64,000 nucleotides of DNA. Origin: CALEMW01 sp964343835. GTDB taxonomy: Bacteria > Krumholzibacteriota > Krumholzibacteriia > LZORAL124-64-63. Of this stretch, positions 1 to 8,907 are shown piece by piece. The stretch is from the NCBI GenBank assembly GCA_964343835.1, contig CAYFKR010000013.1:41748-105747 (forward strand), read 5' to 3'. The position numbers and the translations under genes were made by a program. The notes beneath the pieces were generated by a model. That model saw nothing but the letters and a program-made list of their open reading frames with translations. It did no database searches and had not been told where the DNA came from. Numbering within the stretch: the first letter of the stretch is position 1; every line of letters starts with the position of its first letter.

Positions 1-1
1 C

Positions 2-643
2 TGGGACCTCTTCGGCCCCTTCAAGGCCGAGTGCGAGAACCGCGTGCGACGGCTCTACCCGGACAACCACACCATCTTCCGGCCCGGCCTGATCGTGGGC
101 CCGCGCGACTTCAGCAACCGCGGCGTGTACTGGCCGGTGCGGGTGCGCCAGGGCGGCGAGATCCTGGCTCCGGGCGGCGGCGACGACCCCATCCAGGTCA
201 TCGACGGCCGCGACCTGACGTCCTTCGAGGTGCTGTGCATGGAGCGCGCGATCGGCGGCACGTTCAACGTGATCGGTCCGCACCCGTCGGCGCCCCTGAC
301 CATGCGCGGCCTGCTGGAGACCTGCCGCGACGCCACGGGATCGGACGCGACCTTCACCTGGGTCGACAACGCCTTCCTGGAGGAGCACGAGGTGGGCGCC
401 TGGATGGACATGCCCTGCTGGATCCCGCCCGAGGGCGAGTACGCCGGGTTCGGCAGCCGCAGCATCGCCAAGGCGGTGGCGGCGGGCCTGACGTTCCGGC
501 CCCTGGCCGACACGGTGCGCGACACGCTGACGTGGTACGACGGCCTCACCGACGAGCGACGCGAGGGCGTGCGGAAGCGGGCGGGCGTGGCGGCGGAGAA
601 GGAGGCCGAGGTGCTCGCGGCGTGGCACGAGTCGAAGGGGTAG
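2..643 (+). CDS. NAD-dependent epimerase/dehydratase family protein (5' truncated)
   Basis: This is the C-terminal ~213 residues of an extended short-chain dehydrogenase/epimerase-like protein; the reading frame runs open off the left edge of the window. The visible part begins WDLFGPFKAECE, which resembles the segment after the catalytic YxxxK in this family. It continues with RPGLIVGPRD (typical Arg-Pro substrate-loop strand) and VIDGRDLTSF (substrate-domain strand) and ends in a helical tail. The N-terminal Rossmann glycine motif is outside the window, so cofactor and substrate cannot be read. A GTG codon at 44 is an internal codon, not a start. The gene converges on the rhodanese gene with a 3-bp gap. 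Confidence 0.8.
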   Translation, partial: WDLFGPFKAECENRVRRLYPDNHTIFRPGLIVGPRDFSNRGVYWPVRVRQGGEILAPGGGDDPIQVIDGRDLTSFEVLCMERAIGGTFNVIGPHPSAPLTMRGLLETCRDATGSDATFTWVDNAFLEEHEVGAWMDMPCWIPPEGEYAGFGSRSIAKAVAAGLTFRPLADTVRDTLTWYDGLTDERREGVRKRAGVAAEKEAEVLAAWHESKG

Positions 644-646
644 TTC

Positions 647-1342
647 CTACTCGACGGGAAGACCGGCCCGGGTCCAGTCCTTGATGCCGCGCCGCAGGTT
701 CACCACCTGCTCGAAGCCCGCATCCACAAGCATCTTGGCGGCCACGGTGCTGCGGTTGCCGGAGCGGCAGTAAACGAAGACCGGGTCGGTCTCGCGTCCC
801 TTCAGCATCCCCATGCGCTGCTGGAAGACCTGCACCGGGATCAGCTCGGCGCCGGCGATGTGGCCCGACAGGAATTCGGGCTCCGTGCGCACGTCCAGGA
901 TCAGCGGCTGCACGTTGGCGATGTACTCCGCAGCCTCCTTCCCCTCGACCTCCCGATAGCTGGCCGCCCGGAACTCCAGGGCGGTGATCACGCCCGACGC
1001 ATCGCCGGCCGTGAACGCGAACCCCCCGGCGTCGGGGAACTTCACGTAGGGCTTCTCGCCTTCGGCCGCGGGGAACGTGCGGCTGGTCTCGCGGGAGGGG
1101 ATCTCCAGGGCGAACGTGGAGCCGTCGGCCATCTCGAAGCGCACGTAGTCGCCGCGATAGATGGTCAACGCCTGATCCGCCGCGCCGGGCTCGAGGGTCA
1201 GCACGCGAAGCCCCGCCTCCACGGTACCGGAGGCGGAGGGCGAAGCGGCGTCGCGGGCCTGGTCGCCGCCGGTGCAGCCCACGGGCAGGGCGGCAAGCAG
1301 GACGGCGAGCAAGAGCATCGGCGCGGTGCGGATCAGGGGCAT
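647..1342 (-). CDS. Rhodanese-like domain lipoprotein
   Basis: A 231-residue exported lipoprotein. The N-terminus is a hydrophobic signal ending LPVGC, so Cys23 is the likely lipidated residue. Residues ~40-130 form a beta-rich domain of cupredoxin-like character without visible copper ligands. Residues ~140-231 are a rhodanese domain with the ILDVRTEPEF and GHIAGA signatures and the active-site loop YCRSGNRS (catalytic Cys192). The family transfers sulfane sulfur or binds thiols through this Cys; the substrate here is unknown. The ATG at 1342 is preferred over one 30 bases upstream because GGGAG lies 8 bases before it and the signal peptide starts cleanly there. It follows a sorting-domain protein on the same strand, separated by a terminator-like hairpin. 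Confidence 0.85.
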   Translation of the reverse strand: MPLIRTAPMLLLAVLLAALPVGCTGGDQARDAASPSASGTVEAGLRVLTLEPGAADQALTIYRGDYVRFEMADGSTFALEIPSRETSRTFPAAEGEKPYVKFPDAGGFAFTAGDASGVITALEFRAASYREVEGKEAAEYIANVQPLILDVRTEPEFLSGHIAGAELIPVQVFQQRMGMLKGRETDPVFVYCRSGNRSTVAAKMLVDAGFEQVVNLRRGIKDWTRAGLPVE

Positions 1343-1400
1343 GGAGGAGCTCCCGGCTGGAGATAGTTTCAAATCTTCGATGACGACAATATATGACGAC

Positions 1401-1424
1401 GCCCCGGACCTGCAAGTCCGGGGC
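1401..1424 (-). terminator. Terminator-like hairpin
   Basis: A perfect 9-bp GC-rich stem (GCCCCGGAC / GTCCGGGGC) with a 6-base loop lies between the end of the secreted-protein gene at 1443 and the rhodanese gene, both on the minus strand. No clear U-tract follows on the minus strand, so termination efficiency is uncertain. Confidence 0.5.
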
Positions 1425-1442
1425 GCCTGTCCTGCGGGCGGC

Positions 1443-2942
1443 TCAGCGGGTGAGCACGAGTTTCGTCATGGCGGTCCCGACGCCCCGCACGCGGGCCAGG
1501 TAGGCGCCCGACGGGACCTCGCGGCCGTCGGCGGCGCGGCCGTCCCACACCGCCCGACCCGCCTCCGGACCGAGGGGCTCGACCTGCAGCGTGGCCACCA
1601 CCCTGCCCCGCACGTCCACGATCTCGAGGGCGTCCACCGCGCCGCCCGTCACCGTGATCACCGTACGCGGGTTGAAGGGGTTGGGCGCGGCGCTCAGCGC
1701 GACGCCCGTGAACGGCGGCACGTCCTCGGGGAACGCGCAGTGGTCGTACCACGACAACCACACGGCGGCGGGTTGCGGGGTGCCCTCCACGGTGTCGGTG
1801 AGCGCGAAGGCCAGCACCGCCGTGTCCGCGGACGACACGTCCAGGGACACGCGCTCGTGCAGGCCCACGTCGTCCCAGCCCTCGACGTCGGCGCTGCGGT
1901 CCTCCCAGTCGGCGCCCGGTTCCCGCACGAAGTGGCACAGGCGCATGGAGTGGGGTTCCAGGTTCGGCGCGCTGCCGAGCTGTGACCAGAAGGCGTGGAG
2001 GCGGCCGCCGTCGCCGGCACCGAGGCGGGGGGACATGGGCCAGTCATAGGAATCCACGGACACCGTCAGGTTCACGGCGTCGCTCCACACACCGCCGCTC
2101 GACTCCGCGAACAGCACCACGTTGCAGGGGCAGGCGGGCTGCATGCCCGTGCCGAGGTAGACGTAGCCGTAGCCGGCCAGGTCGCGGACCACGTCGAACT
2201 CGCCGCCGGCGAACTCCACCGGGCCGGTCGCCGTCTGGCAGACGGCGGCGACGTCCCACACGCCTCCGGCCAGGGCGTCGAGCCGCATCAGGCGGGGCAT
2301 GCCCGCGTCCCAGCCCACGTAGTGGAGGCGGGGCAGGGGGCCCGAGGGGCCGTCGTGATCGACGATCTGGGCGAAGGGGTGCCACCAGCCGTCGAGGCCG
2401 GCGGGCATGAGGGATTCGACGGGGTTCCAGCCCCAGTAGGTGCGGCGGGTCACGTCCACGATGTCCGAGCCGTCCGAGCTCACGACGATCCACGCCGTCC
2501 ACGGGAACTCGGGGTAGGGGCTGCACCAGATGTCGATCAGGGCGCCCGGTCCGGGCGGGGTCGACAGGGGCAGCACCGCGGCGTCGGCCCACGCGCCGGT
2601 GTCGTCGCCTTCACGGATCACGAGGTCGCTCCCGCGCAGGAAGGCCGTGATCCGCGTGTCGTCGGGCAGGTGGCCGGCGACGGGCTTGGCGCCGGGGCCG
2701 TGATCGACCGGCGTGAACACGTCGAGGGGCAGGCCGGTGCACACCGCCTCGGACTCGACGGTCAGCACGCTCCCCTCCTCCTCCCAGGCCACGAGGGCAT
2801 GGAGCGGTGCGAGGGAGACCACCGACGGCGCGGTCTGGTCGCCCGACACCGGCGGGATCGGCCAGGTGATGCGGGGGACGGCGGCGGTCGCGGCGGCGGC
2901 GATCGTCAGGAGACAGACGACAGACAGGATTCGTTTCCACAT
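1443..2942 (-). CDS. Secreted protein with FlgD/type IX-like C-terminal sorting domain
   Basis: A 499-residue exported protein of unknown function. It starts with a signal peptide (MWKRILSVVCLLTIAAAATA, cleavage likely after ATAA). The body is rich in Trp/Asp beta-strand motifs that would fit a propeller or Ig-like fold, but I recognise no named catalytic domain. The last ~85 residues contain AAPNPFNPRTVITV, VDVRGRVV and PSGAYLARVRG and end KLVLTR, the FlgD-Ig-like C-terminal module shared with four other proteins in this window. In FCB-group bacteria such modules act as secretion or surface-attachment signals. The start is supported by GGGGAG 8 bases upstream of the ATG. Confidence 0.8.
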   Translation of the reverse strand: MWKRILSVVCLLTIAAAATAAVPRITWPIPPVSGDQTAPSVVSLAPLHALVAWEEEGSVLTVESEAVCTGLPLDVFTPVDHGPGAKPVAGHLPDDTRITAFLRGSDLVIREGDDTGAWADAAVLPLSTPPGPGALIDIWCSPYPEFPWTAWIVVSSDGSDIVDVTRRTYWGWNPVESLMPAGLDGWWHPFAQIVDHDGPSGPLPRLHYVGWDAGMPRLMRLDALAGGVWDVAAVCQTATGPVEFAGGEFDVVRDLAGYGYVYLGTGMQPACPCNVVLFAESSGGVWSDAVNLTVSVDSYDWPMSPRLGAGDGGRLHAFWSQLGSAPNLEPHSMRLCHFVREPGADWEDRSADVEGWDDVGLHERVSLDVSSADTAVLAFALTDTVEGTPQPAAVWLSWYDHCAFPEDVPPFTGVALSAAPNPFNPRTVITVTGGAVDALEIVDVRGRVVATLQVEPLGPEAGRAVWDGRAADGREVPSGAYLARVRGVGTAMTKLVLTR

Positions 2943-3106
2943 GGGACCACTCCCCGGCGATGGCTGGCAGGAATGGCGGGGGGTACATGTTGATCATACA
3001 TGATCAGGACCGTTTTGGCCATTTCGTCGCTTTATAAGTAGTCATGGGCCGTTCATTCGGAGCAAAGCAATCTCCATGACGAACCGTATCGAACCCGGAG
3101 CTATTC

Positions 3107-4721
3107 ATGAACCGAACGCTGTACATCCTGCTGATCGCCGCCCTCGCCGCCTCCGCCGTCGCCGCTCCGCCGCCGCTGCTCGTGGAGTACACCTGGGACG
3201 GAGCCTTCTCCCACCAGGACGAGGCCCATCGCGTGGCCGTCGACGCCGACGGCGACATCGTGCTGATGGGCACCTCGTACAGGAACTCCCTGGACAAGGA
3301 CGCCGTCTTCCAGCGCATCGACGCCGACGGGACCCTTTTGTGGAGCACCGTTCTGCCCGACTGCCGGTTCGCCACGCCGAGCGCCATGGTGCTCGAGCCT
3401 GACGGATCCCTCGTCGCGGTCCTCGACGTGGTTACCGAGAGCCAGGTGGGTCAGGCGGCCCTCGTGAAGATCTCGCCTGACGGGACGATCGTCTGGGACC
3501 GACGCTACGGGGAGTTCGGCGGCGGGTGGTCGCTCCCGATCTCGCTCTCCCGCAGCGCCACGGGGGACTGGGTGATCTGTGCCGCGGCCGACACTCCGGA
3601 TGCGGACATCTTCCTGGGCACCTTCGACTCCGACGGCCTGCCGCTGTGGAGCCGCGTCATCGACAACGGTTCGGAGGAATACCCCCGCTCCGCCGCGTTC
3701 GGCACCGACGGCTCGATCTACTTCGCCGGCAACACCATGCCCTTCCACACGCTCTACGGCCGCTACTCCGCCGACGGCGACTCCCTGTGGCACGGCCAGA
3801 TGCAGGCCGAGGCCATGTTCGAGCTCGCGACCCGAGTTCTCCCCACCGCGGATGGCGGCGCCGTGTTCTCCGGCAACCCGGAGTCGGGGTGGGGCGTGCA
3901 CATGTCGCTGACGTGGAAGGTGGACGCGGACGGGAACGTGCTGTGGACGGGACGACATCCAGCGCCCGACGCCATCGCCCAGCCCTTCGGGTTCGCCGGC
4001 CATGTCGTCACGAGCGACGGGCGCGTGGTCGTGGTCGGGGACTACGGAGCCGTCGGATCCACCTTCCATTTCCAGTGCTTCGACGCCTCCGGAAACGAGC
4101 TCTGGACGGCTGCCCCCGACGGGCCCGGCAACTATGAGACCGCGCAGGCTTGGACGGGCTTGCCCGACGGTCGGGTCGCCTGTGCCGGGATGACGCAGAT
4201 CACGTCGACGAACTTCGACATCCAGGTCTCCGTGGTCGACCCCCTGGGCGCCCACGACTGGACCGCGACCTGGGACGGCCCCTTCGGCCTTTCCGAACGC
4301 GCCGCGGGCATGGCCGCAGGACCCGACGGCAGCATCGCCGTGGTCGGCCAGTCGTATTTCGGCGATGACGAAGGCGGCGCCAACTTCCTCGTCCTGAAGT
4401 ACGGCCCCACCACCACGTCCGTCGAGCCCGGCGACGACGCTCCGCCCGCCTTCGCCAGGCCGTCCCTGAACGCCGCCCCGAATCCGTTCAACCCCCGGAC
4501 CCGCGTGGCGTTCGAGATGCCGCGTCCCGGTCGCGCCCGCGTGGAGGTCTTCGACCTCGCGGGACGACGGGTGCGCGTGCTGATGGATCGGGACGTGACG
4601 GCGGGGAACCACACCGTGGAGTGGTACGGGCGCAACGATGCGGGTGCGACCGTCGCCGCGGGCGCCTACATGCTGCGCCTCACGACGGACGACGATGCCG
4701 TGACGCACCGGGTGGCGCTGG

Positions 4722-4729
<8 letters not shown>
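3107..4729 (+). CDS. Secreted PQQ-like/beta-propeller protein with C-terminal sorting domain
   Basis: A 540-residue exported protein. After a signal peptide (residues 1-19, ending SAVAA) the body carries seven or eight degenerate repeats around D-A-D-G-x-x-L-W (DADGTLLWST, SPDGTIVWDR, DADGNVLWTG, ASGNELWTA), the repeat style of PQQ-like or SBBP beta-propellers that bind ligands or scaffold at the cell surface. Residues ~455-540 are the FlgD-like sorting module (APNPFNPRTRVAF, FDLAGRRVRVL, GAYMLRLTT, ending VALVK). The ATG has CGGAG 8 bases upstream. It converges with the carbonic anhydrase gene, their 3' ends overlapping by 8 bases. Its precise role is unknown. Confidence 0.8.
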
Positions 4730-5306
<577 letters not shown>

Positions 5307-5378
5307 GGCGTCGGCTCCGGTACTCGGGGATCGGGTCGGCGGAATGCAGGGGGCATCATACAGGAAACGGGGCCGACG

Positions 5379-6209
5379 TCAGTCCTTCTTCGCCAGCCAC
5401 TCCGCATAGAGTTCCGGCCGCCGGTCCCGCATGAAGAGCGTCCGCCCGTGGGACGTCGCCACCTCGCTCAGATCCAGGTCGCAGATCAGCGTCTCCTCCG
5501 TGCCCTCGCCGGCTCGCGCCACCACCACGCCCGCCGGGTCGCACACGAACGACTCGCCGGCGAAGGTCAGCTTCTCCTCCACACCCACGCGATTGCACAG
5601 GGCGGTGAAGTAGCCGTTCTGGAAGGCGGCCACCCGCATCTCCGCCTCGTACAGGCCCTCGGGCCACTCGCCCACCGACCCCGCCTGGGGCACGACGACC
5701 ACCTCGGCTCCGGCCACGGCCAGGGCGCGCATGGACTCGGGGTAATGGCGGTCGTAGCAGATGGCCACGCCGATGCGGCCGAAGCGCGTGTCGAACACCG
5801 GGGCGCCGACGTCGCCGGGGGCGTAGTAGCCCTGCTCGTGGAAGAACTCGTACTCGGTGATGTGGACCATGCGGGCGATGCCCAGCAGTGCGCCGTCGGC
5901 GTCGATCACCGGCGACGTGTCGTAGGTCCGGCCGTCGTCGCCGCGTTCGTAGAGGTTCAGCACCACCACGATGCCCAGTTCGGCGGCCAGGGCCGAGAAG
6001 GCGTCGGTGGTGGGGCCGGGGATCGATTCGGCCGGATCGGCGAAACCGGGACCGGCGGGGACCTGGGGGTAGAAGGGCTCGAAGGCCAGCTCGGCGAAGC
6101 AGACTACCTGGGCGCCGTCGGCCACGGCGGCGCGCGCGGAGGCGAGGCCGCGGGCGGTGTCGGCGGCGCGGTCGCCGGTGGCGCGCTGCTGGATCAGGGC
6201 GATTCTCAT
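5379..6209 (-). CDS. Carbon-nitrogen hydrolase (nitrilase superfamily, N-carbamoylputrescine amidase/beta-ureidopropionase-like)
   Basis: A 276-residue cytoplasmic hydrolase of the nitrilase superfamily, which cleaves C-N bonds in amides or carbamoyl compounds. The catalytic Glu lies in FAELAFEPF (Glu40) and the nucleophile in AICYDRHYPE (Cys151). The family layout with FDTRFGRIG and NGYFTALCNRVG is intact. At the position where most members have the catalytic Lys (K-x-H), this protein reads RMVHIT, so Met114 replaces Lys. Either the family variant uses another residue or its chemistry differs. The ATG at 6209 is chosen over a GTG two codons upstream because AGGA sits 7 bases before it. The substrate is not predictable from sequence alone. 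Confidence 0.88.
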   Translation of the reverse strand: MRIALIQQRATGDRAADTARGLASARAAVADGAQVVCFAELAFEPFYPQVPAGPGFADPAESIPGPTTDAFSALAAELGIVVVLNLYERGDDGRTYDTSPVIDADGALLGIARMVHITEYEFFHEQGYYAPGDVGAPVFDTRFGRIGVAICYDRHYPESMRALAVAGAEVVVVPQAGSVGEWPEGLYEAEMRVAAFQNGYFTALCNRVGVEEKLTFAGESFVCDPAGVVVARAGEGTEETLICDLDLSEVATSHGRTLFMRDRRPELYAEWLAKKD

Positions 6210-6246
6210 GGGCACGTCCTGGACGGGGTGGGCGTGACGGGGCCCC

Positions 6247-8046
6247 TCAACGATAGAGGGGCGGCCGCACTTCGTCCACGTAGAGGATGGCGTCGTACTG
6301 GTCGCGCAGGTTCATCACCATCGTACCCGTTCCCCACGAGCGGGCGTTGATCGGCTCGTCCATCCACGACGTGGCAGGGCCGCGGGGCGCACGGCTCAGG
6401 TCCACGAACAGGTAGGCGCGGCGCGCCTGTTCGAGGACGGCGGCCAGCATGCCGTCGACGGGATCCGGCACGGGGTAGATGCGACGGTCGTTCATGGCGG
6501 CCTCGCCGCGGCCCATGTAGAGGCCCACGGTGTACATCTCGTCGCGACGGCGCTCGGCCAGGAACTGGCCCGTGGTCTTCTGGTCGTTGCCGACCACCGC
6601 CTTGTTGCGGTGGCGGATGTGGAAGTTGTGGGCCCAGTGGATCACCTTGCGGCCCGGGTACATGCGGTCCAGGACCACGTGGGCGTTCTCGGCCATGCTG
6701 CGGTCACGGCCTTCGCCGCCGTATTCGCCGGGGCGGTAGTCGTCGAGCAACTCGGCCTCGCCCCAGGCGGTCTGGCGGGCGACCCAGGGGGCCTGGGGCT
6801 CGTCGGCCCAGACCTTCTCGAGGTCGTCCATGCTGCGGTCGAACCACTTGGCGAGGTTCCGGTATTCCTTGATGAGCTCGTTGCGCGTCTTCTCGTCGAG
6901 TTCGTCGACGGGGCCGCCGCCGAGCTCCGTCACCAGACGCTCCTCGAGCTGCCGCACCTCCGACGCCTTCTTGCGCTGCAGTCGACCGGCCACCTCGGCC
7001 ATGAACGCGGCGCGCTTCTGCATGACGATGCCCGTGGTGTGCTGGTAGTCGCAGCCGGCCAGGATCAGGGGGCGGTCCGTCTTGCGGGTCTCCTTGATGT
7101 AGCGGAAGAGCTCGAGGGTCTCCTCGGCATGCCACACGCCGAAGATGGAGCTGCGCATGGCCGCGGAAGGGCTCAGCCCGTCGAGGTCCCGTTGCGTCAG
7201 GTAGCACGACAGGATGCCGCTCTCGAACATGATCACGTCGTAGCCCAGCTCGGCGTGCAGGTACTTGATGAGGCGCACCTTGGCCATGTCGAACTCGGCC
7301 ACGCCGTGGCCGCTCTCGCCGAGCTGCACCAGGCGCCTGCCCTCGACCAGGGGGCCGAGGAAGGCCAGGTCGGAGAAGTCCTCGTCGTGGTCCAGGGAGC
7401 GCAGGGGGTGGGCGTTGGCGTTCAGCCATTCGGTCCACTCGGGGTGGATGTCCGGGGACGTGGGGACGATGGTCAGTTCCTCGTCCGTTAGCATGCGGGT
7501 GACGGGGGGCTCCGGTGCGTCCTCCAGCGTCATCTCCAGGTCGTCGAACCAGGCGGCGCCGCGGCCGGGGAAGATGGGGCCGAAGCGGGCGTAGAACGCT
7601 TCCTCGGGGATGAACATCTCGATGCGGACATCGGTCCAGAGGGTGGTGCCGGACACGCCGCGGCCGCCCATGTTGTCGAGTTGGAGGATCACGCCGTCGT
7701 CGGAGTCCAACCGCAGCCAGAGCCCGGCGTAGCCCTCCTCCACGCCCTCGGTGCGCACTTTCCCGGTGAGCACGAGCATGCGGCCGGCGTACTCGTTCAC
7801 CTGCACCGACTGCGATCCCACGCCGAAGCCCTGTTCGGCCGTGCGGATCAAGCACAGGCTGCGTTCGCCCTCGGTGACGATGAGGGAGTCGAGGACGACG
7901 GTGCCGCCTTCGTTGCGGATGCGCCAGCCGTCGGGAAGGGTCGGATCGGCGGCACGGGCGGTCTCGAAGCCCGGGTTGGGGAAGTCGATGGCCAAGGCGG
8001 AGGCGGCGACGGCGAGGAGGGCGGCGACGAGCAGGAAGCGGCTCAT
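6247..8046 (-). CDS. Erythromycin-esterase family exported protein
   Basis: A 599-residue exported protein. A signal peptide (residues 1-~20) is followed by a ~200-residue N-terminal beta domain opening DFPNPGFETA..LPDGW, as in carbohydrate-binding-like jelly-roll modules. The C-terminal ~390 residues match the erythromycin esterase family: GESGHGVAEFDMAKVRL, VIMFESG, AGCDYQ and WAHNFHIRH supply the usual Glu/His set. Known members hydrolyse macrolide lactones, but many homologues act on unknown esters, so resistance should not be assumed. The ATG at 8046 has GGAG 6 bases upstream and starts the signal peptide; the longer open frame beyond it is non-coding in character. Confidence 0.85.
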   Translation of the reverse strand: MSRFLLVAALLAVAASALAIDFPNPGFETARAADPTLPDGWRIRNEGGTVVLDSLIVTEGERSLCLIRTAEQGFGVGSQSVQVNEYAGRMLVLTGKVRTEGVEEGYAGLWLRLDSDDGVILQLDNMGGRGVSGTTLWTDVRIEMFIPEEAFYARFGPIFPGRGAAWFDDLEMTLEDAPEPPVTRMLTDEELTIVPTSPDIHPEWTEWLNANAHPLRSLDHDEDFSDLAFLGPLVEGRRLVQLGESGHGVAEFDMAKVRLIKYLHAELGYDVIMFESGILSCYLTQRDLDGLSPSAAMRSSIFGVWHAEETLELFRYIKETRKTDRPLILAGCDYQHTTGIVMQKRAAFMAEVAGRLQRKKASEVRQLEERLVTELGGGPVDELDEKTRNELIKEYRNLAKWFDRSMDDLEKVWADEPQAPWVARQTAWGEAELLDDYRPGEYGGEGRDRSMAENAHVVLDRMYPGRKVIHWAHNFHIRHRNKAVVGNDQKTTGQFLAERRRDEMYTVGLYMGRGEAAMNDRRIYPVPDPVDGMLAAVLEQARRAYLFVDLSRAPRGPATSWMDEPINARSWGTGTMVMNLRDQYDAILYVDEVRPPLYR

Positions 8047-8171
8047 GGGATCTCCGTCTCGGAAGGGTTCGGCGCTGGAATGAGTCGACCATATCAACGG
8101 ACCGACAACCCATCCACGACATTCGGGTTCCGTGCTATCCTCCCGCGACCCGTACGACCGGAAGGAGCCCC

Positions 8172-8900
8172 ATGTCCATCCTCTGGACCGACGACCGCCT
8201 CGCCGACCTGCCCGTGAAGGACGGCGTGCGCCAGCGCGGCGTCGACATGACCCGCCTCGAGACGTTCTGCGACGCCGCCTTCGCCTTCGCCGTGACCATG
8301 CTGGTGATCGGGGAGAGCATCCCCCGCAGCTACCCGGAGCTGGTGACCGCCCTGAAGGGCGTGCCGGCGTTCGCGGCCAGCTTCGCGGCCATCGCATCGT
8401 TCTGGTGGTCTCACCGCACGTGGAGCCGTCGCTACGGACTGGAGGACGGCGTCACCACCGTGATCAGCCTGGCCATGGTCTTCGTGATGCTCGTGTACGT
8501 GTACCCGCTGAAGATGGTGTTCACGGCCTTCGCCTACTGGGCCAGCGGCGGGTTCCTGCCGGCGGACCTGGACATGACGGCCCACTTCGACATGCCCGGC
8601 GTGTTCGTGATCTACGGCGTGGGGTTCACGGCGCTGACGGGGATGCTCGCTCTGCTGTACCTGCGCGTGCTGAAAGCGGGCGACGAGCTGCGCCTGGACG
8701 AGGTGGAGCGCGTCCGCACCCGCCAGGAGGTCGCCCACAACCTGGTACTCGGGGGAACCGGCGTGGCGTCGGCGCTGTGGGCGCTGGTCATGCCGGGGGA
8801 CGTGGCCATCTACGCGGGCTTCTGGTACATGACGCTGCCGCTGACCATGCCCTTCACGGCCGTGAGGTTCCAGAAGATGGTGGAGCGGGCCTCGGCCTGA
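8172..8900 (+). CDS. TMEM175/DUF1211-like integral membrane protein (putative K+ channel)
   Basis: A 242-residue protein with about six membrane segments. Its first helix carries RLETFCDAAFAFAVTMLVI, which aligns with the RxxxFSDxxFAxAxTLL signature of the TMEM175 family of potassium-permeable channels. The conserved Ser of FSD is Cys here. The second helix region (FWWSHRTWSRRY) also fits the family pattern of a Trp/His-containing helix end. The ATG has GAAGGAG 4 bases upstream. The gene converges on the 8907 gene; the two stop codons lie inside one hairpin. Ion selectivity cannot be read from sequence. Confidence 0.75.
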   Translation: MSILWTDDRLADLPVKDGVRQRGVDMTRLETFCDAAFAFAVTMLVIGESIPRSYPELVTALKGVPAFAASFAAIASFWWSHRTWSRRYGLEDGVTTVISLAMVFVMLVYVYPLKMVFTAFAYWASGGFLPADLDMTAHFDMPGVFVIYGVGFTALTGMLALLYLRVLKAGDELRLDEVERVRTRQEVAHNLVLGGTGVASALWALVMPGDVAIYAGFWYMTLPLTMPFTAVRFQKMVERASA

Positions 8901-8907
8901 GGCCCGC
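8885..8907. terminator. Bidirectional terminator hairpin spanning two stop codons
   Basis: A perfect 9-bp inverted repeat (GCGGGCCTC / GAGGCCCGC, 5-base loop) covers the TGA of the TMEM175-like gene and the last base of the convergent secreted-protein gene. It can fold on both strands and probably serves both genes, although no long U-tract follows. Confidence 0.55.

Noticed and set aside
6247..8046. Macrolide resistance function
   Set aside because: Family membership alone does not show activity on erythromycin; many homologues have other substrates and the extra N-terminal domain differs from resistance enzymes.
8047..8397. N-terminal extension of the erythromycin-esterase-like gene
   Set aside because: The extension is Arg/Gly-rich shadow text over the divergent gene; the ATG at 8046 has a ribosome site and a signal peptide.
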